From positions 1 to 64,000 of the forward strand of contig NZ_CANMKV010000021.1 in assembly GCF_947498635.1 (NCBI RefSeq): a stretch of DNA of 64,000 bases, read 5' to 3'. Shown piece after piece: positions 1-8,930 of this stretch (its first letter is position 1; every line of letters begins with the position of its first letter). Origin of the DNA: an uncultured Microbulbifer sp. (GTDB taxonomy: Bacteria > Pseudomonadota > Gammaproteobacteria > Pseudomonadales > Cellvibrionaceae). The notes beneath the pieces were generated by a model. It was not told where the DNA came from. It did not search any database and was given only the letters and a program-made list of their open reading frames with translations. The position numbers and the translations under genes were made by a program.

Positions 1-2453
1 GCAGCGATCTGACCTTTTTTGTTGTACTCGCGTTGCCACTTATTGCCCGCAGGGTCCGTAACTTTTGCGGGCAGGCCCTCGCTATTGTATTCAATGCGGT
101 GCTTATTGCCGGCGGCATCGGTTTTTTGTACCAAGCGGCCCTGATCATCGTATTGATAAATCTCTTCGCGCAAGCTGCCATCGTCGCTTGGCAGCTGTAC
201 CTTAGTGATCTGGCCCAGGTCGTTGTAACTGTAAAGGGTCTCAGCACCTTCAGGGTCGCGGTGATAAATGGGCAGGGCGCGGTCGTTAAAGCGATAGCGC
301 TCTTTACCGCCGCGGGTATCAGTTACGGTGACACCCTTGCCATCATCATCCCAATCAAACTGGTAGTTGTAAGTGGCCTGCCCATCGATAGGATCGCCCC
401 ACTGGCGTACACAGCGGGCCGAGGGACCTTCGGCATCCCATTCGAAGTGGAAGCGGTAGCCGGTTTTTAGGGTACGCTGCTTAATAACATGCTGGCGGTA
501 CTGATACTGCTCGCTGTGGCCATCAGCATCGGTGGCTTTGATCAGGTCGCCCTCATCGCTGTACTCATAGTTGGCGAGTACTTTAATGTGGCCATCGCGG
601 GTTTCTTTTTTCAGTTCACCAATACGCAGGCTCTTAGCCTGCCCTTCTGGTGGGCTGATATGCAGGGCTTCACCGAGACTGCTCTCGATGCAGAGTAAAC
701 GCTCATCGATATAGTGGAACAGGTAGAAGTTGCCGTAACCATCGCGAATTTCTGCAAGCTTAAGAGTCCCCTTATCCCCGATAGCTTTAAAGTGCCTCTG
801 CACTCCATTGGGGGCGCCGTAGGGGGTAACTATCCAATGCTCGTCATTAACGCGAGTAAGCGTTAACTGCTCCACCACATTGTGGCTGCGGCCGCTATCT
901 CCCGGTGCCGGCAGGTTAATCACTCGGCCCTCAGCATCGTGGAGCTGCACCGCTTTGCCAGGGCGCCATAGCAGTTTTTCGCCCAGGGTATGGGTCCAGC
1001 CGTGCCCCATACCGAAGTCCTTGGGATTACTGCTGCGGTAGGTGCGCGCTACGGTAAGAGGCAGTGGGCCATCCAGAACCGTATCCACCAGGGTGAGGCG
1101 CTCCTCACCCGTTTTTAAGTTAATCGGCTCGCCGCCCTCACAAGCATTCGCATTGCACTGAGAAGTACTACCATTTTGGTTGGTGCCAGTTTCACTATTG
1201 GCGCTATCCGGTTCATTGGAAGTGGAACTGCCGCTGGCCTGGTTTCCACCATCGGCATTGGAGCCTGATCCACTCCCCTGGCTACTTTGATTGCTGTTAC
1301 TGGAACCATTAGAGGAGCTGCTGCTGGAGGAAGAGCTACTCGGCGAGGAACCGCTGGAAGAGGGCGGTGCCGCAGCCTCTGAAGTGCTTAAATCGGAGAA
1401 GCTGGCTCCATTGCCCTTGGCATTGCCGCCGCGCTTTTTCGAAAGTAGGTTGCGTTGTTTTTTTAACTTGGCGAAATCCAACATCAGATCGCCAATACCG
1501 CGGAAGGCTTTTAACAGGCGCGCATTCTTCACCATGGCCGCTACTGCCCCAACGCCACCGGTAACTGCCGCCAGTACGATCGTGAGAATAATCTCAAAGG
1601 CACCGCCGCCCGCCATCTCGGTAATTTCCAGGCTGTGCTGGGCGCTCACGTAATCCTGGGCAAAGCGGAAGATGGTATCGCGCAACGCCGGGTCTTCATA
1701 AATAAGCTGGGCTACCTCACAGGCCAGCTCTAATTGCTGCTTAGTAATCTGGGATGGGTCAAAGCCGAGTACATCGACAACTTCCCGTTGAACGGCCGAT
1801 AAATATTCCCGATGGGATTCCTCAAAGCTTTTGTCATAGAGCAGATAATTGGCCGTAGCGCTGCTCAGCTCAATCGACTGGCGCAAAGGATGGGTTAGCG
1901 CTGCCACTTCCAGCACATCCTTGGCCCAAACAGCTAGCCCCCAGGCGGCATTACCCACACCGGTAGCACCACGATCGATATAGGCGCCCACCTTCTCGAG
2001 CTTTGAGCGCTGCTCGTGGCGCTGCTGAATAAGTGCCGCTTCTGCGCGCTCTTGGGCAACAATTTGTTGCAACCCCATACGGATCTTGGTGATCAGCTCA
2101 GCCTGCTTGTCGGCCAACGCTGTAGCCGCGAATGGGGCTTCTTCGATAATGAGGCGGTTTTGTACCAGGGCCAGGTAGATTTCTTTTTCCCGACTGCTGA
2201 GGTGGCCCGGTGCTTCACTCAGGGGGCCGAGAAAGACCGTGCCCGCCTGGCTGGACTGGATACTGACACTCAGCACGTTACAGGAAATACCATTCAGGCC
2301 AAAAAAGTGCTCGTAGATTTCCTGAATTACAGCGTTATCAAACATAGATAGGAGTTGGGTGGCATCCACCTTCATGGGGATACCCATCTGGTACGCCCAG
2401 CCAACCCGGACCATATAACGAATGCCTTGTCTATTCTCGACACTTAGCTGCAT
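1..2453 (-). CDS. Rhs/YD-repeat polymorphic toxin-type protein, N-terminal part (runs off left edge)
   Basis: The frame opens at an ATG at 2453 (AAGGA seven bases upstream) and stays open to position 1, so about 817 N-terminal residues are visible. The C-terminus, where this family carries its variable toxin, lies outside. Residues 1-280 are an N-terminal region I do not recognise. A hydrophobic stretch at ~282-304 follows, then a Ser/Asn/Gly-rich linker at ~351-437 with a run of serines. Next come CNANAC and GGEPINLKTGEE, the usual entry (DUF6531-like) into the Rhs barrel, then YD repeats such as YSYNDLGQITKV near residue 735. Rhs proteins encapsulate and deliver C-terminal toxins, often by type VI secretion; no VgrG, PAAR or immunity gene is in view. 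The Rhs assignment is firm, the delivery route is inference. Confidence 0.9.
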   Translation of the reverse strand, partial: MQLSVENRQGIRYMVRVGWAYQMGIPMKVDATQLLSMFDNAVIQEIYEHFFGLNGISCNVLSVSIQSSQAGTVFLGPLSEAPGHLSSREKEIYLALVQNRLIIEEAPFAATALADKQAELITKIRMGLQQIVAQERAEAALIQQRHEQRSKLEKVGAYIDRGATGVGNAAWGLAVWAKDVLEVAALTHPLRQSIELSSATANYLLYDKSFEESHREYLSAVQREVVDVLGFDPSQITKQQLELACEVAQLIYEDPALRDTIFRFAQDYVSAQHSLEITEMAGGGAFEIILTIVLAAVTGGVGAVAAMVKNARLLKAFRGIGDLMLDFAKLKKQRNLLSKKRGGNAKGNGASFSDLSTSEAAAPPSSSGSSPSSSSSSSSSSNGSSNSNQSSQGSGSGSNADGGNQASGSSTSNEPDSANSETGTNQNGSTSQCNANACEGGEPINLKTGEERLTLVDTVLDGPLPLTVARTYRSSNPKDFGMGHGWTHTLGEKLLWRPGKAVQLHDAEGRVINLPAPGDSGRSHNVVEQLTLTRVNDEHWIVTPYGAPNGVQRHFKAIGDKGTLKLAEIRDGYGNFYLFHYIDERLLCIESSLGEALHISPPEGQAKSLRIGELKKETRDGHIKVLANYEYSDEGDLIKATDADGHSEQYQYRQHVIKQRTLKTGYRFHFEWDAEGPSARCVRQWGDPIDGQATYNYQFDWDDDGKGVTVTDTRGGKERYRFNDRALPIYHRDPEGAETLYSYNDLGQITKVQLPSDDGSLREEIYQYDDQGRLVQKTDAAGNKHRIEYNSEGLPAKVTDPAGNKWQREYNKKGQIA

Positions 2454-3253
2454 GGATAATCCTTCAAACGCCGTAAGCCCGCTTTTCGCCAGCTCTCTGT
2501 TATCATTTCCTGATCCGATAAATCATCCCAATTTACCTTCTCGTCTCTAATGTAAGAATCCCCGGCTTGATTGCCAGGCTCCTTACCGATACCCAACTGT
2601 TCATTCCGCAATCAACGGCTGTAGTTTCTATACCGCTGAATCACATAAAAGTGGTTGAATTAGGGTAATCACAATCTGTGAAATCTTAAATAGTGAACCT
2701 CATTACCCCTGTGGCTTATGGAAAATCTAATTGCCAGTAGTTCCAATTCACCGGTGCTCGGATGGGATGAGGCCAAAGCTACCGGTAAGGGATACCTGAA
2801 ATTGCGACCTATCGAGGCAGATTACCGCAAATAGATCAGAGGGGATAGATAAACGGCATTACACGAGTAAGACAACTGGTACAAAGAGCTACGCCGGCAA
2901 AATAACAGAAAACATTCGATTTAAGGCAATCGATGAGCGCGAAACGCTAACGTGTGTAGAAAATTTAATAAAAGTCTCTACGAGAAAAATAAAATTCGTA
3001 TTTCTTAAGAAAATCCAACCACAGCTTTTTTTAAACACAGAATTTACGGCTGTGCTAGCGCCGATAAATTCAGCTAAGCGTTATTAGTTGATTATTAGAG
3101 TGACACCCGATAAAGCGTGGAGGGTAATTAGGAGGGAGCAGACTCAGGCCGTTCAATCAAGGAGCCCAGTAAACGGATCAACACTCCCAGCACTACTAAA
3201 ACCATTACTAACCTCCTCAGGCCCGGAGTTAGTAATGGCTTACACCGTAGGAA
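2454..3253. other. Intergenic region, 800 bp, no gene seen
   Basis: Divergence-free spacer between the rhs start and the pyk end, AT-rich around 2880-3080. Short open frames here (for example 3088-3270 on +) have no recognisable product and overlap the pyk end. The only structure I can support is the pyk terminator hairpin at 3202-3238. Confidence 0.6.
3202..3238 (-). terminator. Rho-independent terminator of pyk (likely of the gap-pyk end)
   Basis: Perfect 11-bp inverted repeat CCATTACTAAC / GTTAGTAATGG (3202-3212 and 3228-3238) with a 15-nt loop. It lies 15 nt past the pyk stop on the minus strand and is followed there by TTTTAG. The stem is AT-rich and the T-run short, so strength is uncertain. 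Confidence 0.6.
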
Positions 3254-4690
3254 CTATTCTATTTCTTTAATACGCATGGAACTGGTCTGCCCACCCACAT
3301 TGAGGCGCTCACCCTGAGTAATCAGTACACGCTGGCCTTTTTGCAAGTCAATACGCGAGCCCAGCACTTCAATAATCGACTCGGTGAGGTGCCCGAGCGG
3401 TACGGTGGCCGGATCGTAGCTAATGGGCTCTACTCCGCGCAAAAGTACCAGCTGCCGCGCAACGTTTGGGTGCCGTGTCATCGCATAAATGGGCAGGCGA
3501 GTGTTGGCGCGCGACATCATACGTGGGGTGCGCCCAGATTCGGTCAGCGCCGCCACGGCACAGAGGTTCTCTACACGGGAGGCGACATCGATCGCAGCCT
3601 GAGCAATAACCGTGTCTATACGATTCGTAGCACCGTGCTCCTGTGGTGTGTAAGGCACACTGCCGAGATACTGCTCCGCGCCTACGATGACTTCACTCAT
3701 AGATTCGACCGCAGACACCGGGTAATCACCGGCGGCGGTCTCGGCGGAGAGCATTACCGCATCAGTACCATCGAGCACGGCGTTGGCCACATCCATCACT
3801 TCGGCGCGCGTGGGCGTCGGGCTGGTAATCATGGATTCCATCATTTGTGTCGCGGTGATCACACCGCGATTGAGGGCATTGGCACGGTTGATCAGTTTCT
3901 TCTGCACTCCAACCAGCGCGGGGTCGCCAATCTCCACACCCAAATCGCCGCGGGCCACCATAATGGCATCTGAAGCGAGAATCAGAGCGTCCATCTGCGC
4001 ATCGTTGGCCACCGCTTCGGCCCGTTCAATCTTAGCCACTATAGCCGCCTGACTACCGGCAGCCTCCATAGCCTTGCGGGCAGTTTCCAGATCCTCGGCA
4101 CAGCGGGGGAAACTCACCGCGAGGAAATCCACGTTCAGCTCCGCAGCCAGTTTGATATCCCGATAATCCTTTTCTGTCAGAGCTGGCGCAGACAAGCCAC
4201 CACCCAGCAGGTTAATTCCCTTGTTATTGGAGAGCTTACCCCCCTGTAAAACGCGGCAGTAAAGCTTGCTCGGTGTTGTACCCGTGACCTCCAGGCGAAT
4301 CTTGCCATCGTCGAGCAGGAGAATGTTGCCGGAATGGCAATCGCTGATCAGACTGGGGTAATCCACCCCCACGCGATGCGCATCGCCACCTTCCGGCGGA
4401 CAGTCGAGGTCCAAAGTGAATTCGTCGTTGTTCTCGAGGGATACACTACCCTCGGCAAAGCGGGCAATACGGATTTTCGGACCCTGGAGATCCCCCAACA
4501 CCGCGACGGTTTTGCCCTGTGCAGTTGCCACATCGCGTACCTCTTGCACCCGGCGGCGATGGTCATCGGCGGAGCCGTGAGAGAAGTTTATGCGCACAAC
4601 ATTGACACCCGCGCGAATCATTTCATCGATAACGCGCGGCTTGTCTGTACCGGGCCCCAAGGTGGCGACGATTTTTGTATGGCGAATCAT
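3254..4690 (-). CDS. pyk: Pyruvate kinase
   Basis: Converts phosphoenolpyruvate and ADP to pyruvate and ATP, the last glycolytic/Entner-Doudoroff step, in the cytosol. The 478-residue length fits bacterial pyruvate kinases. Visible signatures are the N-terminal RHTKIVATLGPG, the nucleotide/K+ region INFSHG, GDLQGPKIR, the catalytic KIERAEA, the Mg-binding MVARGDLGVEIG, and ATQMMESMI followed by PTRAEVMDVANAV and SAETAAG. The C-terminal allosteric domain is full length. It is the last gene of the minus-strand run edd-zwf-pgl-eda-gap-pyk, 132 nt after gap, so it probably has its own promoter or is read through. Start ATG 4690 is preceded by a GGGAT motif. PykA or PykF type was not resolved. Confidence 0.96.
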   Translation of the reverse strand: MIRHTKIVATLGPGTDKPRVIDEMIRAGVNVVRINFSHGSADDHRRRVQEVRDVATAQGKTVAVLGDLQGPKIRIARFAEGSVSLENNDEFTLDLDCPPEGGDAHRVGVDYPSLISDCHSGNILLLDDGKIRLEVTGTTPSKLYCRVLQGGKLSNNKGINLLGGGLSAPALTEKDYRDIKLAAELNVDFLAVSFPRCAEDLETARKAMEAAGSQAAIVAKIERAEAVANDAQMDALILASDAIMVARGDLGVEIGDPALVGVQKKLINRANALNRGVITATQMMESMITSPTPTRAEVMDVANAVLDGTDAVMLSAETAAGDYPVSAVESMSEVIVGAEQYLGSVPYTPQEHGATNRIDTVIAQAAIDVASRVENLCAVAALTESGRTPRMMSRANTRLPIYAMTRHPNVARQLVLLRGVEPISYDPATVPLGHLTESIIEVLGSRIDLQKGQRVLITQGERLNVGGQTSSMRIKEIE

Positions 4691-4822
4691 AGGATCCCGT
4701 CAAATGTTCGTTAAATGAATAATTTATGTGAGCGGTGAACTGTCTTCTTTTCGATGACTTTGCCCCGCTAAGATACAAGACGAATTCACAGGTTTTCCCA
4801 TACCCCTCTATAAACAATGTGC

Positions 4823-5857
4823 TCAGGCAGACTCCGCCACCGGCAGATCCAATTGTTGGGCCGCAGCCATAGCCAAGCTCGTATCCAGCATACGGTGGGA
4901 GAAACCCCATTCGTTGTCATACCAAGCCATTACTTTAACCAAATTACCGTTCACACGAGTATGGTTGGCATCGAAGTGACAGGAAGCGCTAGTATGGTTG
5001 AAGTCCACAGAAACCAGGGGCTGATCGCAATAGCTCAGAATACCATCACTGCCTCCAGCGGCCCGCTGCATAATGTGGTTCACCTCCTCGACAGTCGTAT
5101 CACGGCTTGCGATAAATTGGCAGTCCACCAGGGAAACATTGTTCACTGGTACCCGCACCGCCATACCATCCAGGCGTCCCCTTAATTCCGGGAGCACCAG
5201 ACCCACGGCCGCAGCCGCACCGGTCTTGGTGGGAATCATATTGTCGGCCGCAGCGCGCGCCCGATAAATATCGGCATGTACCGCATCCTGGGTACTCTGA
5301 TCATTGGTATAGGCATGCACGGTGGTCATAAAGCCGCGCTCTATACCCAGCTCGCACTGCAATGCTTGCGCCACTGGAGCCAGGCAATTGGTCGTGCAGG
5401 AGGCATTGGAAACCACGCGATGATCCGCGGTCAGATCGCGATCATTTACCCCATAAACCACGGTGAGGTCCGCATCTTTCGAAGGCGCGGATATCAGCAC
5501 TGCCGCAGCGCCAGCTTCGATATGCGCGGAGGCAGAGGCTTTATCCGTAAAGCGGCCGGTACACTCCAGCACCAGATCCACACCCAGTGCTCTCCAGGGT
5601 AGCCTGGCTGGATCGCGCTCTTGGAAAACCTGTATACGCTCACCACCGATAATCAGGGCGTCATTATCCACTTTGACTTCCGTGGCAAAGCGACCGTGAA
5701 TGGTATCGAAGCGGGTTAGGTGTGCGTTTGAGGAAACCGGAGCCAGATCATTAATCGCAACCAGCTCGATACGATCGCTGTAACCGGATTCGTATATGGC
5801 GCGGGTGACATTGCGGCCGATACGGCCGTAACCATTGATGGCAATTTTAATTCTCAT
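4823..5857 (-). CDS. gap: Glyceraldehyde-3-phosphate dehydrogenase, type I (Pseudomonas gap-1-like)
   Basis: Oxidises glyceraldehyde-3-phosphate to 1,3-bisphosphoglycerate with NAD(P). The Rossmann start is [11 protein letters not shown] (residues 7-17), with AINDL at 34-38. The catalytic cysteine is C154 in [12 protein letters not shown], and the C-terminal [12 protein letters not shown] is conserved. Length 344 is normal. The C-terminal half ([19 protein letters not shown]) resembles the Entner-Doudoroff-linked Gap-1 of pseudomonads more than E. coli GapA; Epd (erythrose-4-P dehydrogenase) is a less likely alternative. It sits 142 nt after eda on the same strand, which fits a role in processing the glyceraldehyde-3-phosphate released by Eda. 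Start ATG 5857 has AAAAGG nine bases upstream. Confidence 0.93.
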   Translation of the reverse strand: MRIKIAINGYGRIGRNVTRAIYESGYSDRIELVAINDLAPVSSNAHLTRFDTIHGRFATEVKVDNDALIIGGERIQVFQERDPARLPWRALGVDLVLECTGRFTDKASASAHIEAGAAAVLISAPSKDADLTVVYGVNDRDLTADHRVVSNASCTTNCLAPVAQALQCELGIERGFMTTVHAYTNDQSTQDAVHADIYRARAAADNMIPTKTGAAAAVGLVLPELRGRLDGMAVRVPVNNVSLVDCQFIASRDTTVEEVNHIMQRAAGGSDGILSYCDQPLVSVDFNHTSASCHFDANHTRVNGNLVKVMAWYDNEWGFSHRMLDTSLAMAAAQQLDLPVAESA

Positions 5858-5999
5858 CAGGCGTTACCTTTTTTATTAGCTTCTGATTTCCCCAGTGCAC
5901 CCAACGATGAGCACACCCTAGCAAACATTTGTTACGGCTAGCCTGGCAGCTTCGCATTTTTCATCAACGATCCCTCTCCAACCACAAAGTACGATTGAG

Positions 6000-6629
6000 T
6001 TAAGGTTTCAGAGCCACGGCTTGTTGGGACAGACGGGTGATCTCTGCCCAGTTTTTTTCCCGCATCAGGGCACTGGAAGCCATCCAGGAGCCACCCACAC
6101 AAATCACATTGTTGAGGCCCAGGTAGTCGGCTGCATTCTTGGCACTGACGCCGCCGGTTGGGCAGAAGTGCACTTCCGCCAGTGGGCCGGCGAGAGATTT
6201 CAACATGGGCACACCACCCGCAGCTTCGGCTGGGAAGAATTTCTGGTAGCGATAACCACGCTCGTAAAGGCGCATCACCTCGGAGGCACTGGCAGCGCCG
6301 GGAAGCAGCGGCACCTCGCTTTTTTCCGCCGCATCCAATAATTTTTCTGTAGCTCCCGGGCTCACCATAAAGCCGGCTCCCGCATCGACAGAGCGCTGCA
6401 GATCATTGCTATTCAGCACCGTGCCGGTGCCCACATGGGCTTCGGGCAGATGTTTCGCAATAAGCGCCACCGCCGCCAGAGCGGCCTCTGTACGCAGGGT
6501 GACTTCGAGTACATGCAAACCACCTTCAAGCAGAGCTTCCGCCAGGGGCAGCGCGTCTTCAGCCTGCTCTATAACCAACACTGGGACCACACCAGCAACC
6601 TGCAAAATGTCGGCGATATTTTTCTGCAT
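6000..6629 (-). CDS. eda: KDPG aldolase (2-keto-3-deoxy-6-phosphogluconate / KHG aldolase)
   Basis: Cleaves 2-keto-3-deoxy-6-phosphogluconate into pyruvate and glyceraldehyde-3-phosphate. At 209 residues it is the usual size of this trimeric TIM-barrel enzyme. Visible signatures are VLEVTLRTEAAL (catalytic Glu), VGTGTVL, the Schiff-base lysine in YQKFFPAEAAGG, and FCPTGGVS near the C-terminus. I take the ATG at 6629 rather than the TTG one codon upstream, since GGAAT precedes the ATG at good spacing. It lies 21 nt after pgl in the same operon, with its product feeding gap and pyk downstream. Confidence 0.96.
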   Translation of the reverse strand: MQKNIADILQVAGVVPVLVIEQAEDALPLAEALLEGGLHVLEVTLRTEAALAAVALIAKHLPEAHVGTGTVLNSNDLQRSVDAGAGFMVSPGATEKLLDAAEKSEVPLLPGAASASEVMRLYERGYRYQKFFPAEAAGGVPMLKSLAGPLAEVHFCPTGGVSAKNAADYLGLNNVICVGGSWMASSALMREKNWAEITRLSQQAVALKP

Positions 6630-6650
6630 CAATCAATTCCAAGTAATTCG

Positions 6651-7361
6651 TTAAGGTGCCCAATACACCGTGATCGGTTTCAACCCCTGCTTGAGAATAC
6701 TGCGCACTGGCATTTCCATTTCATCACTGCCGAGAAGGGCCTCACGGTACACTTTCAATTTTTCCTCACCGGTGATCAGCAGCTTGATATTTTTTGCCTG
6801 TAAAATCCCACTCAGAGTCAACGTCATTCGTTCGGTATTCGCACCGGTTACGGCACTCTGCTGTGCGGTGATTGCACTGCACAATTTTTCGGAGCGAGGA
6901 TTTAACGCTTCCTTGAGACCCTGTGCATGGGGAAAAAGAGAGGCGGTGTGACCATCGTTGCCCATACCCAAAATGCAAACATCAAAAGGGCGTATCAGCT
7001 CGGCATAGACTCGCTCACAATCGGCTTCGCCCTCAGCAGCGCTGGTATGGGCATTTTTCATACCGAGTAGCGAAGCTTCCGCGGCAAAATTTTGCATCAG
7101 GCTTTTTTCAATAAACGCTTGGTTACTGCCTTCGTGAGATTTATCCACCCAGCGCTCATCGACCAGCGCCGCCGTAATCTGTGACCAGGGCAGCGGGCGC
7201 TTGGAAAGCTCGCGATAAACAGGCTCAGGGGTGCTGCCGCCAGAAACCAGAAAAGTGGCTTGGCCATGCTCTTTCAAGCCCTTTTGCAGTTCGCAAGCAC
7301 AATCGTGGACCAGAGCCTGGACGAGGCGCTCACGATTTGTGAAAAATTTTTCTTCTGCCAT
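6651..7361 (-). CDS. pgl: 6-phosphogluconolactonase (DevB/Pgl type)
   Basis: Hydrolyses 6-phosphogluconolactone to 6-phosphogluconate, between Zwf and Edd. At 236 residues it shows the NagB-like fold motifs LVSGGSTPEPVYREL, LVDERWV and LGMGNDGHTASLFP typical of DevB/SOL lactonases. The ATG at 7361 is preferred because GGAAG lies six bases upstream; an ATG four codons earlier (7373) has no ribosome site. It is in operon with zwf (56 nt gap holding a short TTACCC/GGGTAA hairpin at 7387-7405) and eda. Confidence 0.95.
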   Translation of the reverse strand: MAEEKFFTNRERLVQALVHDCACELQKGLKEHGQATFLVSGGSTPEPVYRELSKRPLPWSQITAALVDERWVDKSHEGSNQAFIEKSLMQNFAAEASLLGMKNAHTSAAEGEADCERVYAELIRPFDVCILGMGNDGHTASLFPHAQGLKEALNPRSEKLCSAITAQQSAVTGANTERMTLTLSGILQAKNIKLLITGEEKLKVYREALLGSDEMEMPVRSILKQGLKPITVYWAP

Positions 7362-7417
7362 GAATACTTCCATTCAATGTTGGGGTTTACCCTAAAAAAG
7401 GGTAATCCGCCTGTTTA

Positions 7418-8878
7418 TTACTTGGCGTTAAACCAGTGTCGACCACTGCGGGCCAGTAACTCACTGGCCTCTTGCGGCCCCCAGCTACCCGCCGGATAGG
7501 GTTTGGGCTGATCGCTGGTTTCACGCCAGTGCTCAATAATCGGATCGACCCAGGCCCAGGCCGCTGCAACTTCATCGCGATGAATAAACAGGGCGGAATT
7601 ATTCGCGGCGGCATCGAGCATCAAGCGCTTATAAGCGTCACTACGGAAACTGTCGTAGGTATCCGAAAGGGTTAAATTCAATTCCGCGGGCTGCAGCTCT
7701 GTGGTCAGGCTATCCATTTTCTTAGCCATCAATACCAACTTAATGCTCTCTTCCGGCTGCAAATGAATCACTAAGCGGTTAGGAATGACATGACCGGCAT
7801 CTTCACCATAAACGTGATGGGAAACCTTTTTGTACTGCACCACAATTTCAGCACAGCGTTTTTCCATACGTTTGCCAGTGCGCAGGAAAAAGGGCACACC
7901 GGCCCAGCGCCAGCTGTCGATATGGGCGCGCAGGGCGACAAAGGTTTCCGTCGCGCTGGCGTCGCCCTCCAAATCCTGCAGATACCCCGGCACTTTTTGC
8001 CCATTAATTTCTCCAGCCATATATTGACCGCGCACCACATCCTCATCCACTTTCGCGCCACTGAGTGGACGCAGCGCCTCCAACACTTTGATTTTTTCCG
8101 CACGGATATTTTTTGCGGTCATAGAATTGGGGGACTCCATCGCGATAAGGCACAGGAGTTGTAAAAGATGGTTTTGCACCATATCGCGCATCGCACCGGT
8201 TTCATCATAAAAACCAGCGCGCCCTTCTAAGCCAACCGTTTCTGAAATGCTGATCTGAATATGATCAATGCTTTTCGCATCCCACAAATGCTCAAATAAC
8301 ACATTGCTAAAACGCAGCGCCAACAGATTCTGTACGGTTTCCTTTCCCAGGTAGTGATCAATTCGGAAAATATTGTTTTCCGGGAAGTAGCTGGCGATTT
8401 TGCTGTTGATTTCATCGGAAGATTGAGCGTTATAACCGAGAGGTTTCTCCACCACCACACGGGAATTTTTACTGATTAATCCCTTAGCGGAGAGGTTTTC
8501 ACAGCAGGCTCCAAAAACACCGGGCGGAATGGCCAGGTAAAAAAGACGCACCCGCTGCGGGGCGGAACTAAGGATATCCGACAAGTGCTCCCACTGCTCA
8601 TCCGGCACAGAAATATCCAGGGAGATAGGGCGTAGTAACTGACTAAAGCCTGTCCAGATGGAACTGCAATACTCGCCATCACTCAGGTATTGCTGCAGAG
8701 CCTGATGCGCGGTTTGTAAATATTGATCGGCATCTTTCTGGTGGCGACAAACGGGGAGAACACGGCACCCCTCTTTCAGGCTACCCTCCCTAAAGGCACG
8801 GTAGAGCGCCGGAATCAGCTTGCGCAGGGCAAGGTCCCCAACACCACCAAACAACACCATATCAAATGGTTTAGACAT
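7418..8878 (-). CDS. zwf: Glucose-6-phosphate 1-dehydrogenase
   Basis: Oxidises glucose-6-phosphate to 6-phosphogluconolactone with NADP+/NAD+, the entry to both the Entner-Doudoroff and pentose phosphate routes. Length 486 is typical. The coenzyme loop GGVGDLALRKLIPALY is at residues 11-26. The family signature RIDHYLGKETVQN, with the catalytic His and substrate-binding Lys, is near residue 175. VEKPLGYN and FLRTGKRM are also present. It lies 52 nt after edd on the same strand, so it is probably read from the edd promoter that carries the HexR-like operators. Confidence 0.97.
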   Translation of the reverse strand: MSKPFDMVLFGGVGDLALRKLIPALYRAFREGSLKEGCRVLPVCRHQKDADQYLQTAHQALQQYLSDGEYCSSIWTGFSQLLRPISLDISVPDEQWEHLSDILSSAPQRVRLFYLAIPPGVFGACCENLSAKGLISKNSRVVVEKPLGYNAQSSDEINSKIASYFPENNIFRIDHYLGKETVQNLLALRFSNVLFEHLWDAKSIDHIQISISETVGLEGRAGFYDETGAMRDMVQNHLLQLLCLIAMESPNSMTAKNIRAEKIKVLEALRPLSGAKVDEDVVRGQYMAGEINGQKVPGYLQDLEGDASATETFVALRAHIDSWRWAGVPFFLRTGKRMEKRCAEIVVQYKKVSHHVYGEDAGHVIPNRLVIHLQPEESIKLVLMAKKMDSLTTELQPAELNLTLSDTYDSFRSDAYKRLMLDAAANNSALFIHRDEVAAAWAWVDPIIEHWRETSDQPKPYPAGSWGPQEASELLARSGRHWFNAK

Positions 8879-8930
8879 AAATTTTTCTCTGAAATCGTAT
8901 CTCTTGCGCGGCTACGCAGCAGCGCATTCA

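Noticed and set aside
33-808. Open frames on the plus strand (33-470, 489-698) and a short minus frame (611-808)
   Set aside because: They are shadows of the minus-strand Rhs frame, whose YD repeats read clearly in one continuous frame to the window edge.
3341-6803. Long plus-strand open frames opposite pyk, gap, eda and pgl
   Set aside because: Antisense shadows of well-supported enzymes; their translations show no domain or signal.
7387-7405. TTACCC-TAAAAAA-GGGTAA hairpin between zwf and pgl as a terminator
   Set aside because: A short weak stem inside an operon with no following T-run; only noted in the pgl entry.
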